Of a stretch of 64,000 bases of DNA, positions 12,648 through 23,930 are shown piece by piece (within the stretch, counting starts at the first letter, position 1; each line of letters starts with the position of its first letter). The position numbers and the translations under genes are program-made. The notes beneath the pieces were generated by a model. The model had not been told where the DNA came from and ran no database searches. It saw nothing but the letters and a program-made list of their open reading frames with translations. The stretch lies in assembly GCF_030272615.1 (NCBI RefSeq), contig NC_081410.1:505106942-505170941 (forward strand). Direction: 5' to 3'. This DNA comes from Cryptomeria japonica. Its lineage: Eukaryota > Streptophyta > Pinopsida > Cupressales > Cupressaceae.

Positions 12648-13044
12648 TTGCCTAGAGCTCTTGGTAGATTAATTGTAGTGGTTGGAGGATGTAAGGATGA
12701 TAGTGTTGGTAGTTGTTGTCATTGATGTCAACCCTCAATGTTGTGGAGGATATTGGAGATTGTTAGTGCAATTATGGTGTTGTCCATTGGTGTCAACCCT
12801 TTGCTTGTGTTGTGTCATTAAGGATATGCTGATGGAAGTATATGTTGCTGATGTATTGTGCTGTCTAATGGAGATTGTTGTAGTTTGTTGTCATTGATGT
12901 CTATTGCATATGGTTGGTGATTAAAGATGTTCTTTGTTGTGGATGTCCACCTTTGGTGTTGATGTCTACACTCAGTATGTTGTGTTGATGCTGTTGATGG
13001 TGGTTACAGAGATGTTATCTTGATGATATTATATTTAGATGAGG
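12648..13044 (+). other. Intron DNA with degenerate TTGATGTC repeats
   Basis: Words such as GTTGTTGTCATTGATGTC and TGGTGTTGATGTCTACAC recur four or five times. No gene is supported. Confidence 0.4.
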
Positions 13045-13052
13045 GTTAGAAG

Positions 13053-13931
13053 CAAAGAAACGGGACTTGGACTCGGCTTGGACTCAGCAAGGCTGACTTG
13101 GACGCGGACTCGGAACTTGGAGTCAGACTCGACAAAGTGAAAAACTCAAGAAATTTAGAGATTTTTAAAGATTTAAAACTTGTTTCATGCACTCTTTATT
13201 GAATACACCTTAAAGACACACTAACATCATCAAACTCGGCTCATTTGATTACATACACAAGTATACATCAATCACATAAGCATAAACGCAAATTGTAGCT
13301 GAAGGAAATAACAAACATAGATATATAAATATTGTCAAATGTATACAATATTACAAAACTCATGGAATAAAAAATCCATGTCATCATATGATCACCATCA
13401 AATGTTCCATACAAATATCAAAGGTAAATACAACTACAAGCCTATGGCTCAGAGGAGTCTGCATCCCCCGACCCCGGCCCCCTGCGTCTAAGGTAGGTCC
13501 TGGATGATTTGGCAGCCATAGCCTCTCCCCGTGACACCATGCCAACCTCACCAACATCAGGAATATCTGTGTCACTATCTGCCTCTGGCTCTCTTGTCTC
13601 TGCTCGTGCTCTTTGCTCCTCCTCTACCATGGCTACAGCCTTAGCCTCTATATCTACGTGGTTGACTCAATCAGTGGACAATAAAGCAAAAAAAAAAAAC
13701 AACTTAAAAAAACTTTTAAAAATGTGTTTTTTGAATGCCTTTTTTCATGCCTAGCGCCGACCGAGTTTGCACGACGGGACTCGCGAGTTTGGGTGATTTT
13801 GGGGCAAACTCGCCGAGTTGGCGAGTTTGCCCCCTAGACTCGGTCGAGTCCGAGTTTGCTGAACTCGTGGGGGGTGACTCGGACTCGGACTTGCCGAGTT
13901 TGGGCGATTCTAGGCGATTTCCGTTTCTCTG
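13053..13931. mobile_element. hAT-like DNA transposon 1, non-autonomous (879 bp)
   Basis: Both sides carry the same 8 bases, GTTAGAAG (13045-13052 and 13932-13939), the target duplication length of hAT elements. The ends form an inverted repeat: CAAAGAAACGGGA on the left against CAGAGAAACGGAA read from the right. Inside each end are many ACTCGG/CCGAGT words in both orientations (13070-13145 and 13750-13910), like the subterminal binding repeats of hAT transposons. No transposase catalytic region is present, so the element would need help to move. The call rests on duplication, inverted ends and subterminal repeats together. Confidence 0.85.
13442..13630 (-). pseudogene. Acidic 62-codon open frame inside hAT-like element 1
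   Basis: The frame reads MVEEEQRARAETREPEADSD near its start and ends ...GSGDADSSEP before a stop. It has no catalytic motif that I recognise. Because it lies inside the transposon and in one orientation only, it may be the last part of a transposase gene left after internal deletion. It could equally be a chance frame in GC-rich DNA. Confidence 0.35.
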
Positions 13932-14189
13932 GTTAGAAGTATTAAGATGATGATTAGAAGCATGATGATGAAGTGATGTGTTGCTGATAGTTTTGTGCTA
14001 CTCTTGAGTGAGGAAATGGTGCTACAAGGTGTTCTGGTTTCTGTTGTCATTTCATGACACCCTTGGTCCATCAGTGAGAACTGATCAGAGATATGTTCCA
14101 TGGACCAGCGCTGCCCCAGTTGATCAAGGAGAAAAGCAATGGAATTATGAAGTGTGAAGTGTTGTCTTGTCAGAAGGAAGTTCCTAAGT

Positions 14190-14410
14190 CTTCAACTTCG
14201 GAACCCCTAGGTTCCCAAGTTCCTAAGTCTTCAACTTTGGAACCCCCAAGTTCCCAAGTTCCTTATTCCTCAAACCCGGAACTCCGAAACCCCCAGGTTC
14301 CCAAGTTCCTAGTTCTTCTACCCCAGAACTCCGGAACCCCCAGGTTCCCAAGTTCCTTATTCCTCAAACCCCGAACTCCGGAATCCCCAGGTTCCCAAGT
14401 TCCTTCCTTT
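14190..14410 (+). repeat. Minisatellite of TTCCCAAGTTCC units
   Basis: Units of about 40-55 bp contain GGTTCCCAAGTTCCT and GGAACCCC, repeated five times with variation. The unit is partly self-complementary (GGAAC / GTTCC). Confidence 0.7.
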
Positions 14411-14446
14411 GATAGACTGTGTGTGACCATATAGGAGGAAACTTGA

Positions 14447-14813
14447 ATGGAGTTGAAAGCTAGTAAAAAGGGTGGTGATGATATTTTAGGCTTGTTTGGA
14501 CAGATAAAGGGAAATAAAGGACATGGGAACCCAATAGCATATGAAGTAGGAGTAGTACCAATTACAATAGCATCACTAGTAGTAGGAAAGGCAAAGGCAC
14601 CTATAGTAGCAACACCTACTGAACCAGTAACACTATTAGTTTTAGACCCATGATAAGGGGCTTTTCATTTGGATAATGAGAACGAGCATTAGGAAGGGTA
14701 AGGATGAGGATTCATTGTCACGACCAAGAAAGGACTTGAGTAAAATCTAGTGCTTCATTTATCACAAGTTTGGTCGTTATGCATCAAAGTGTTTAGATAA
14801 GGACAAAGGGATG
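14447..14813 (+). pseudogene. Copia gag remnant, part 1 (to the zinc knuckle)
   Basis: Just before LTR B the + strand reads CFIYHKFGRYASKCLDKDKG. This is a copia-type CCHC zinc knuckle with the second Cys replaced by Tyr. The frame has an upstream stop. Part 2, the protease region, resumes on the other side of LTR B at 17658, which shows that the LTR inserted into this older element. Confidence 0.6.
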
Positions 14814-15621
14814 TGTTGACATGTTTTTTATGACAACGTCGAACACAAAATAAAGTTGCCTAACAGTCACTTCACTCTCTCTTGATCAAAGTGCGATTGT
14901 GTGCTAAGATTGCAGGAAGATCAGACTATTGACTCCAAGGTTCCTATATACAACAGACGTGACTCAATTGGCTGATGTGATATACTAGTAATCCAAGGGG
15001 CCTTACGTACACTCGAAGAAGATCAGACAATTTTACAACTTTCAAGGAATTTACTTGCGAATGATTTAGCTTTGAATGGCTTGTTTTTAGAATTTTTTGG
15101 GTTCAAGATATGCGGAAAGTAAATGGGAAGGGTTTAGAGACGCTATTCTAATCCAATCTAAAGCGAAGAATAAGGAGACAGGGATTGCTCAAGTGAAACC
15201 GAACCACACTTTGCTTCGGCACTAGAAGACAACTACACAAAGGCGGTGCAATCTTAAAAGGTTGTGCAGTAATTTTTCACACCACCAATGCACACCATCA
15301 TAAAACAATATCCACCCGATGATTGAAGTTAGGTTCACACATATAAAAGGCTTAGACTAACCTTGCAAGGTTAGTAACAATCAGCTACTAACCAAAGGTA
15401 TGAGCAAGGGCTTGCACCATAAACAATCTCATCAAATCTTGTTCATCTAACAACTTGAAAGCAAATCTATTCTAAGTGAAGAGAGTGAGACCATGCAAGT
15501 CATAAAATAGAACAAGAATACACCATCAAATTGAACAATATATTAAGTTTGCTACTTCACAACTTATCGCAACAATCTCAGAATCAATCTCTTCTCCCTT
15601 TACAAATGAGGGGGTCACCCC

Positions 15622-15672
15622 TTTATATAGGCTTCAAGCCACGACTACACGGAAAACCCTAATTAGGGTTTT
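15622..15672. promoter_or_regulatory. LTR B core: TATA box and double telo-box palindrome
   Basis: TTTATATA at 15622-15629, then the 20-bp perfect palindrome AAAACCCTAATTAGGGTTTT at 15653-15672. Spacing matches LTR A. Confidence 0.6.
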
Positions 15673-17605
15673 CCTTGAAAGATTCTCCACACATGGTGCA
15701 ACAAGGTGGGAATCAACAATAAATGTCCATTATGCCCATATAAAATTAATTACAATCCTACCAAAAATTGCATCCATAAAGCATTAATTAACCATTACAT
15801 TCAAAAAGTGCCCACTGTGCAATGAATGCACCCTCATGCAAAAGATCGCCCATTGTGCAATAAAGATTCCTCCATGCAAAACTGCTCACACTGCCATAAA
15901 TGCCCATCATCTCCCATGCAACGGCTGCATGCAAAATAATCAGCCATAATGCCTTAAATGTGACGGCTACATGCAAAAAGATGCTTCACTACCTCAACAT
16001 GCGTTGACTTGGTTACCACTTGGCAAGAAACCCCTGGAGAGAAATTTATAGAGAGATAAAATCTAATCCAGGAAGAATTTTCATGCCTGAAATAGAATTT
16101 TTCAAAATTTTCTTGGGGGAATTTTTCTTTTCAACTTATCTTGGACTTCCAATTCGCATGTCATGGAATTTGCTTGTCAAACTTGGGTGTGGAATTCACA
16201 TGAGGAAGAATTTAACTTGTTTGACCTTTTCCTTGACACCTCCCTTTTGGCGCCCAACTCCTAGATTGGGTGGAATTTTCATGTGATCAAGGAATTTTGC
16301 TCAAGGAAGAAAATATCCTCCATACCCCCATTCTAGCGCTCTCCTCTACACTTGGGTGCCAAGACCCCCTTGTGGAAGATTTTTGCAATTCTTGGCTTTT
16401 CCTTCTTACCTCCACCCAACACTCATAACTTGGACTTGGGCGTGGAAATCATATAGTGAAGGAATTTTACCCTGCTTGAGCTTTCCATGATGCCTTTGGA
16501 TTCGACCTTCTTTCCCTGACCTGGGCGTGATCTTGATGTTTTGGTGGGATTTTCAAAGTTTGGCACCCTCCATTTGGTGCCCAAGGACTTGACTGAGCGC
16601 TAGAACTCACTTATGGAGGGTTCTTGACAACCTTGGGCGCAAAAACTCACTTATGGAGGATTCTTGACAATCATTGACCTTACCATGACCCCCTCTCTTT
16701 GGCACCCTCAACTGCACTTGGGTGCTATCTTGGCAGTGTGAAGGAAAATTGGGGGTGGAGGAAAATTCCTCCACCACCCCTCTTTAGCGCCCATACTCTC
16801 TCTTGAGCACCAAAATGGCTATGCCATGGAATTTAGTCATGAAGGAATAATCCTCCATGACAGTCTTTTGGCACCCAACTTCCTTGAATGGAACTTTGAT
16901 GGGTGAGGAAATTTCGCTTGGTTATTTACCCAAACTTAGCCATTTTTGCTCATTCCCAGATCAGGATGCCATCTTTGGAATTGGAGTAGGGTTTTGCTAG
17001 ACTTAGAGGATTTTCAAGGCTTTCCACTTTTGGAATGGGAGTCCACACAGCCATTTTCTGATCAGTTAGCCTGCTTTTTCACACTTTCCAGATTTAGAAA
17101 TGTTTAGGAATGCTCAGTCTTCAGTGCCAGGAGCCTTGTGAAGTACCTGCCAAAAATAGACTTTCCCAAAATAGTAAGTGTTTCAAAATGTTAGGATTAG
17201 GGCAAAACAAGATGCATAGACACTTACTAAAAATAGTAAGTTTGATTTTCGACGAAATAAGGACAATACGGGAAGTAGTGAAATCCCTAAAAAATAGGAA
17301 CTTTCTAAAAATAGAAAGTTGCTCAGAATTCACTCAAATTTCACTAGCGGGTTTCTTAAAGGGTCTTGATTCCAATACAACGTTCAATTTTTCCAAAACC
17401 CTAAAGGAAAGGCCTCAAATCCAAGTTTGAAGGATGAAACCCTAAAATGAACAAAACAGACTCCAAACTTAAGCCAAATTTGCTCAAACAAGCTGCAGAC
17501 TAGATCAAACTGATGCCCAAACACCTGCAAATTGCGGAGACTAACGAAACTACTGCAAAGAGACCCAACAAACAAAAGCCAAAAGATCGAGAGGGCCTAA
17601 AAAGT

Positions 17606-17652
17606 AGGGGGTCCCCATTTGCAATGGGGCGATGTGTGAAAATGTCACAATA
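17606..17652 (+). other. Terminal hairpin cap of LTR B
   Basis: CCCCATT-TGC-AATGGGG forms a perfect 7-bp hairpin, followed by TGTGA...TCACA and the LTR end. Confidence 0.7.
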
Positions 17653-17657
17653 GGAAG

Positions 17658-18105
17658 CAAGATCACTAGGAAGTGGCAGCCTTTGTAGAGATTTATATGG
17701 AATGATTTTGTTGCCTATTTTGAAAAGGATTTCTCAATGATATCTTGTCTTTCTACTAGTATGACTCTGAGGAATGCTTGGTATGTGGATTGTGTGGCAT
17801 TGAGGCATATAATGCCGATTCGACAATTTTTTACCAATTTAAGGGAACATAACTTTGGAGTTCAGGTTGATCTTGATAATGGTGCCAAGTATCTAGTAGT
17901 AGGAATTGGTAAAATTTTCTTTCAACTACAATTAGGTAGCTCTATGAAGTTTGATGATGTGTCATTTGTTCCTAGTCTCAAGAAAAAATTCCTATTTGTT
18001 TTTGTTATGGAGGATAAGGGCTTTGCAAATAGGATTCAAGTATCAACAAGTTCTTATCAAGCAAAAGGAATCGAGCCTAGTGATAGCATAGGTTATAAGG
18101 GTTAG
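17658..18105 (+). pseudogene. Copia remnant, part 2 (protease and linker)
   Basis: The frame reads FVAYFEKDFSMISCLSTS, then NAWYVDCVALRHIMPIRQF and later FDDVSFVPSLKKKFLF. This matches the aspartic protease region of Ty1/copia polyproteins, where WYVDSGASRHM is expected; the catalytic DSG is DCV, so the enzyme is dead. A TAG interrupts the start. Integrase and reverse transcriptase are absent; the remnant fades after 18105. Together with 14447-14813 it is one element cut by LTR B. Confidence 0.7.
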
Positions 18106-19259
18106 AGAAGATAATCTATGTAGATAGTCTTCAAAGTCTTCACAAATTTCATGCCCAAACCTCCTATTAAACCTGTTACTGAAAAAAATCCTACAAATCT
18201 GAATTCAAATAAGCACAGTTGAAACCTTTGTGTGAAGTTTCTTGCAAGTAACCCTTGGGTGATCTTCCACACCTGTGGGCCACTAAATCAAAGAGAAAAT
18301 CGTTCTCTTCTGATAGCTGGTTCGGAGAAACCCTCCTCTTCACCTCCAAGCTGAAAAGCCAAACTCCGAAATAATGATTTTCAAAAGATAATCCAAATGA
18401 AGGCCAAATGTTATTTTATTACTCCTCAAACCCTAACACCCTTTTTTAGGGTTTGCTCATGATTTAATAAACTTAAATAACTTAAATTTACTCTTACCCT
18501 AGGATGTCGGACCTCCTCATGGGCCCTTCAAATTACTTTTAAATAAACATTGTAATGTTTATTTTATTTTTTTCCACTTTATTTCTCCATAAAGGTCGTC
18601 CACTTCATTGCAATATTTAATGACTTAAATATGCCACTTTATTAATAAAATAATAAAGTTACTTTATGAATTATTTAAAAGTAACTTAAATTATTCTAAA
18701 GTCACTTTATAAAGTAACTTTAATATATTAAATTAAAGCATCAAAGTCAACTATAAAATAACTAGTATTTTAATTTTTATTCTGAAACCATCACTTGACC
18801 TCTCCAACTAAGAACTGATGCTGCACCTGGTCCTCGGGTGATGTCCAACTATAGCAGACCAACTGCCAGTTTCCTCAAAAATAGGAATTCTTCCTAAAAG
18901 ATAGGAAATTGTCGCGGACCATCTGAAATAATGCATAACAGGCCATCTTCTAGTCTCCTTAAAAATAGGGATCCTCCTAAAAAATAGGAGACTGTCTCTG
19001 AACATCTCAAAAGGCTCATAAAGCCCTCTGCAAGGCTCCATGAACCTTGGATGTGTCTTCCCCAAAAAAATAGGAGACCTCCTAAAAAATAGGAAACTTG
19101 CTCTGAGCTCTAGAAATGCCACAAAGGCCCCCTATAAAGGCTAGAAGATCCCGTATGGGTTCCCTGTCCACTATATTAGCCTACGGAAGCCCTTGCTAAT
19201 AGGCTAACCTCTACGAAAGATACTAACCTAGGAAATGGGGAGATTACAGATTTTGAGTA
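18106..19259. other. Intron DNA with AAAAATAGGA tandem repeats
   Basis: Between the copia and gypsy remnants. At about 18868-19105 a unit with CCTAAAAAATAGGA words occurs three times, spaced about 85-105 bp. Related CCTAAAAAATAGGAAC words also occur in LTRs A and B, so this may be part of a decayed LTR. No gene is supported. Confidence 0.4.
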
Positions 19260-20547
19260 TGATGGAGGTTGTCTTTGAGAGTTTTCAAGATATCTTGACC
19301 CTATTGTCAAAAATAATAATGTCAATGAAAGTACAAGCCTCATAGCCATACAAAGCCATAAATGGTGTCATTGCAATAGACTTGTGATTGGTGGTTTTGT
19401 AACAATGTGCTCCCAAGTAGAGCCATTTGATGACTAGATATCTAATTCTTTAAGTAGCCTTCCATCCATTTATTGACAACCTCAATTTGCACATTAGTTT
19501 GAGGGTGGTAGCTTGTGCTAAGAGTAAGTTCAGTTCCTATCAAATAAAATATTTCCCACCACAACAATCTTAGGAACTGACTATCTTGATCACTCACAAT
19601 ATTTTTAGTCAACTTGTGGAGCCTTAACTTATCTTTGAAAAACAAATTAGCAACTTGATGTACCTTGTAATCTGAAGAAATGAAAAAGAAATGTGTATTC
19701 TTTGTGGGTCTGGCCACTGCAACATAAATGCAGTTCTTACCTTGCACCTTAGGGAGTTCAGTGATGAAGTCCATTGAAATACTTTTCCATTTTTGATTTG
19801 GAATGGGTAGGGCTTGCAATAAATCAGCTGGAAATGATTTTTCTGTCTTGTTCTTTTGGCAAACTAGACACTCTTTGGTATGCTGAAGGATGTTGTCCAT
19901 CAATCCTTTTGATTTAAATCTTTCACGAATTAGTCTTAAAATACTTCTGATGACCAGCCAAAGGAGTATTATTAACAGCCCTTAAAATCTTAACTTTCAT
20001 TTTAGTTATGGGCACTGAAAAGACTCTATGCTTGTGTGGGTTGAGTTTATTACATTACATACCTATCATCCTTCAATTTTCCTTCCAATATGTCAATGAC
20101 AAAAGTGTTTTTAGAATTTTTGGTCAAAATTTGAACCTTCCGATCTGCTGTAATTTCCATCAAAGAACATAGAGTGGGTTTTCTAGACAATGCATTGACA
20201 ACTATTTTTTTCTACTTTGCATATTCAATATCAAAATTGTAAGCTTGACATTTACTTACCCATTTTTGCTGTCTTTCATTGAGATCCTTTTGACTTAAAA
20301 AGTATTTCAAACTTTTGTGATTAGTCTTTAGTGTTCACCACAAACGGGGTAGTGCCTAATATTTACCAAAGCATGCATGATGGCCAACATTTCGTTGTCA
20401 TAAACCGAAAACTCTCTTTCAATCCTTTTGATTTTGTGGATTTCAAAAGCAATAGGATGCTTATTTTGCATCAAAACAACTTCAATCCCTTCCATAGAAG
20501 CACCACATTCTAATAGAAAACAAAGAGGAAATTATTGAATGGCTAAT
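19260..20547 (-). pseudogene. Chromovirus-like gypsy remnant: RNase H and integrase part
   Basis: Minus-strand reading gives LECGASMEGIEVVLMQ (RNase H start), then SLKYFLSQKDLNERQQKWVS, a stretch of frame breaks, and an open frame at 19442-19903. That frame holds integrase: CLVCQKNKT of the zinc finger, SMDFITELPKVQG with the first catalytic Asp, IVSDQDSQF with the second, and YHPQTNVQIEVVNKW with the Glu. Past a stop, homology continues as WLYLGAHCYKTTNHKS to about 19260. It resembles the gypsy element at 43493-46455 in residue order. The preceding RT part is at 23539-23930; the break between them is the copia insertion at 20548-23533. Confidence 0.8.
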
Positions 20548-21363
20548 TGTTAGTTTTAGCAATCAGATTGACACTAAGAAACAGAAAACATGAAATGCAC
20601 ACATAACACAGTGATACCTTGGGAAAACCTCCCTCTTGGAGGTGAAAAACCCAACAAGAAATGTCTCAGATCAGATTGAACAATAACACAGTGGCAGATT
20701 ACAACTTCACCCGTCTTAAGGCCACATCAACTATAGCAAAACTTATCTGAATCTGGAAGACAGAGTGTATATGCAGGTCACTGTCAATCTGAGACAGAAT
20801 TTGGCAGCCTTGACATACTTCACAAGCCCTTGAACAAGTTCGGCAGCCCAGGATGGTATTTGCTCAGCCTTAGGTAATATTCACGCAGTTTGGTATGCAA
20901 GTTCGCTCAACCTTAAGGATGATTGCCCAACTTGAGAACTCCAATTCGCTGCTTTAGACGGATTTGCCAATGCAGATATAATTTGCTTGATGATGCTGCT
21001 ATTAATCAGAGATAGTTCGCATATGAGAGGATAGATAATTCGCTTGTGTTGTGTCTTGTGATCCTTGGTTACATTGCATATATATGATACGATGCTCATC
21101 ATTATCCCTTGGTCGGCCTTGCATATTTTGGCGCCAAGATATAATTTGAATTCACAAGTTACATATGGGTCAGGACCCATCTACAAGATACATATCAATG
21201 AGTCTTACAAGTTACGAGTTAAATCAATCGCCCAAATAGGGCCTGCCCCAATTTGAGTTAACATACAAAGTAAGCTGCCAAAATGCTAAGGCCGACAAGC
21301 CAATTAGCATTTAGGTGTACTAGGTCGGCCCTAGAAGGGATCCGACCTAGCTACACATCAACA
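20548..21363 (-). repeat. 3' LTR of the gag-only copia element
   Basis: Direct repeat partner of 22728-23533, very similar throughout with small indels (for example a 10-bp shorter stretch near 23215 in the other copy). Low divergence indicates fairly recent insertion. Confidence 0.85.
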
Positions 21364-21409
21364 CTCCCTCTTGGCTAGGGAGGATTCCTTTTGAACAAGT
21401 CACATAGTG

Positions 21410-21670
21410 ACTACCACCATGGCTACTCCCATGGATGCAACACATAAGACGTTCACCGTAGCTACTCCCAGAGGGTGAACAAACACAATATGGAATTTCT
21501 TCCATGATACCCACCATACCTACTCGCAGAGGGTGGGCCCACCATGCCTACTCACAGAGGGTGGAAGAGGGCTTTCACCTCAAACTTCTCCCAGAGAAGA
21601 GTGCATTACCACCATGCCTACTCGCAGAGGGTGGATCCACCATACCTACTCGCAGAGGGTGGAACGAGGG
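21410..21670 (-). repeat. Minisatellite between gag and 3' LTR of the copia element
   Basis: About six copies of a unit containing CCTACTCGCAGAGGGTGG, at irregular spacing. A similar array of different sequence sits at the same place in the copia element at 39129-43492. Confidence 0.7.
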
Positions 21671-21789
21671 CTTTCACCTCAAACTTATCCCAGAGAAGAA
21701 TGCATTAACCAAAAGATGTGGCTTCCTCTGAAGCTGAAAGAAACTGGCTCCCTCTGAGCCTAACAAGCTCCCTTTGACATTTCCTCCTT

Positions 21790-22680
21790 TTAGAAAAGAA
21801 AGTCGTCATTTGACCTTTGCTCCTCCTGAGATGTCCCTATGCCAATTTCTGCAGAAGAAGCAAGAGGAGTAGACCTAAATTTGCAATCTCGAGCAAAATG
21901 ACCATACATGTCACACTTAAAGCACTGGATGTGAGATATGTCCTTCTTCCTTTTTGATTTAGGGGCAAGATCTGAATCTCTGTCTCTATCCCACTTTCTT
22001 CCTTTGCCTTTATCCATATGCGAAGCAAGGACTTGATTTTCTACATCATAATGATCACGCTCAATTCCTCTTGCTATCAACCATGACTCTTCTTGTATGC
22101 AATCTGTTCTCAAACGATTGAACTTGGGAAGTTCTGATCTTGCACTAATTCCTTGAATGTAAGACTCCCAAGATGTCGGAAGACCATTGAGAGTAAGCAT
22201 GGTCAAGTCACTGTCATCAACAACCTTCCCAATGGATGAGAGCTGATCTCTGAAATCAGAAATCCTCATGAAGTATGCTATGACAGATTCACCTTTCATC
22301 ATCTTGATGTGATGAAGCTGCTGCTTCAAAGCTTGGGCACGGCTGGTGTTGTTGATTTCGTACATCTCTTCCAATGTCTTGAACATTTCGCTGGCAGTCT
22401 TCAGCTTGGAGATGATCAGTACAATATGATCCTTCATGGAGTCAACCAGCATTCTCTGAGCTTGAAAATCTTTCTTCCTCCATGAAGTCTATTCCTCTTC
22501 TGCCTCAGGTTCAATGGATGATCTCTCCACAAAGTCTGCAAGATCACTTCCATTCAATGCAAGCATGATACGGAATCTCCTTGACGTGAAGTTGGATGCA
22601 CCATCCAATCTATCTTCAACCCTGAGACTGTTCAACATTTCGAATGAAGTGATAAGAGCAAATAGGAAGAGGAGGAACAA
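21790..22680 (-). pseudogene. Copia gag with one in-frame stop
   Basis: This is the nucleocapsid precursor of the element. One frame of 297 codons runs from about 22680 to the stop at 21790, broken by a single TAG at 22489-22491 (EPEAEEE*TSW). The downstream part has the copia gag core (ALKQQLHHIKMMKGESVIAY) and a CCHC knuckle CFKCDMYGHFARDC, followed by a short acidic tail ending NDDFLF. A W or Q codon changed by one transition would explain the stop. Coding length beyond the stop is normal for a copia gag, so loss of function may be recent or this copy may be packaged by relatives. Confidence 0.85.
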
Positions 22681-22715
22681 CTACAATCAATCTAATTACT
22701 CCTAATTCGAACCTA

Positions 22716-22727
22716 GCTCTGATACCA
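22716..22727 (-). promoter_or_regulatory. Primer-binding site, initiator-Met tRNA type
   Basis: Minus-strand TGGTATCAGAGC starts right after the LTR end CTAACA, the standard position and sequence of plant copia primer sites. Confidence 0.85.
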
Positions 22728-23533
22728 TGTTAGTTTTAGCAATCAGATTGACAGTAAGAAACAGAAAACATGAAATGCACACATAACACAGTGATACCCT
22801 GGGAAAACCTCCCTCTTGGAGGTGAAAAACCCAGCAAGAAATGTCTCAGATCAGATTGAACAATAACACAGTGGCAGATCACAACTTCACCCATCTTAGG
22901 GCACACATCAACTATAGCAAAACTTATCTGAATCTGGAAGACAGTGTGTATATGCAGGTCACTGTCAAGCTGAGACGTAATTCGGCAGCCTTGACATACT
23001 TCACAAGCCCTTGAACAAGTTTGGAAGCCCAAGATGGTATTTGCTCAGCCTTAGGTAATGTTCGCCCAGCTTGGTATGCAAGTTCGCTCAACCTTGAGGA
23101 TGATCGCCCAGCTTGAGAACTCCAATTTGCTCCCTTAGACGGATTTGCCAATGCAGATATAACTCGCTTGATGATGCTGCTATTAATCAGAGATAGTTCG
23201 CATATGATAGGATAGATGTTGTGTCTTGTGATCCTTGGTTACATTGCTTATATATGATATGATGCTCATCATTATCCCTTGGTCGGCCTTGCATATTTTG
23301 GCACCAAGATATAATTTGAATTCACAAGTTACATATGGGTCAGGACCCATCTACAAGATACATATCAACGAGTCTTACAAGTTACAAATTAAATCAATCG
23401 CCCAAATAGGGCCTGCCCCAATTTGAGTTAACATACAAAGTAAGCTGCCAAAATGCTAAGGCCGACAGGCCAATTAGCATTTAGGTGTACTAGGTCGGTC
23501 CTAGAAGGGATCCGACCTAGCTACACATCAACA
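22728..23533 (-). repeat. 5' LTR of the gag-only copia element
   Basis: Partner of 20548-21363. Ends TGTTAG and ATCAACA on the + strand and is followed by the CTAAT duplication. Confidence 0.85.
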
Positions 23534-23538
23534 CTAAT

Positions 23539-23930
23539 GCTGGTCAAAAACTCATCACCTCTTTGAGTTTTCAAAAGTTTGTTCCGCTGAATTAGACCAT
23601 GTCAAAGCCCCATTTTTTATCAAATCAGTCAATGGAAATGCTAACTGAAAAAATCCCTTCACAAATTTTTGGTAGTAGCTGCAAAGATCGAAGAATCTTC
23701 TCAATTGAGTTAATGTTTTTGGAGAGGGCCAATCCAAATGGATCAAATCTTATCTTGATCAACTTGCACTTCTCGAGTGCTGATTACATGCCCCAAATAA
23801 AAATTTTCAGTCATACCAAACTCACATTTGGATTCTTAGGTGAATAGATATTATTCTTCTAGAATGCCCAAAACGTCGCCCAAATGTCTTAGGTGATCTT
23901 CCTAAGTTTTGTTGTAGAATCTATAATGTA
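23539..23930 (-). pseudogene. Chromovirus-like gypsy remnant: end of reverse transcriptase
   Basis: Minus-strand reading gives EDHLRHLGDVLGILEE, then ESKCEFGMTENFYLGHVIS, WPSPKTLTQLRRFFDLCSYY and KFVKGFFQLAFPLTDL. These are the thumb and connection segments of a Ty3/gypsy RT. Stops and a frame shift occur at several points. The protein order continues directly at 20542 leftward once the copia insertion is removed, so both parts are one element. Confidence 0.8.

Larger units (their letters stand above)
14814..17652 (+). mobile_element. Solo LTR B (2.8 kb), same family as A
   Basis: Starts TGTTGACATG, ends GTCACAATA. Flanking 5-mers are GGATG (14809-14813) and GGAAG (17653-17657), one mismatch, consistent with an aged target duplication. 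It aligns with LTR A in its first 200 bases, its TATA/telo-box core, the AGTAAGTGTTTT inverted repeat and the terminal cap. Its middle contains degenerate TTTGGCGCCCAA...TTGGG hairpin words, as in A. No coding region is recognised. Confidence 0.8.
20548..23533 (-). mobile_element. Complete gag-only copia element (TR-GAG type), 2,986 bp
   Basis: LTRs of 816 bp (20548-21363) and 806 bp (22728-23533) begin TGTTAG and end ATCAACA on the + strand. A perfect 5-bp duplication CTAAT flanks the element (20543-20547, 23534-23538). Read on the minus strand, TGGTATCAGAGC (complement of 22716-22727) directly follows the 5' LTR and matches the initiator-Met primer site. A purine run AAGAGGGAG abuts the 3' LTR at 21364. 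The only protein encoded is gag; no protease, integrase or RT is seen. Chaparro and co-workers named such elements TR-GAG. The element interrupts a gypsy RNase H region, so it is younger than that remnant. Confidence 0.9.

Noticed and set aside
13053-13931. GC-rich ACTCGG region as a CpG island or gene start
   Set aside because: The words are inverted repeats just inside a transposon with an 8-bp duplication, which explains the base composition.
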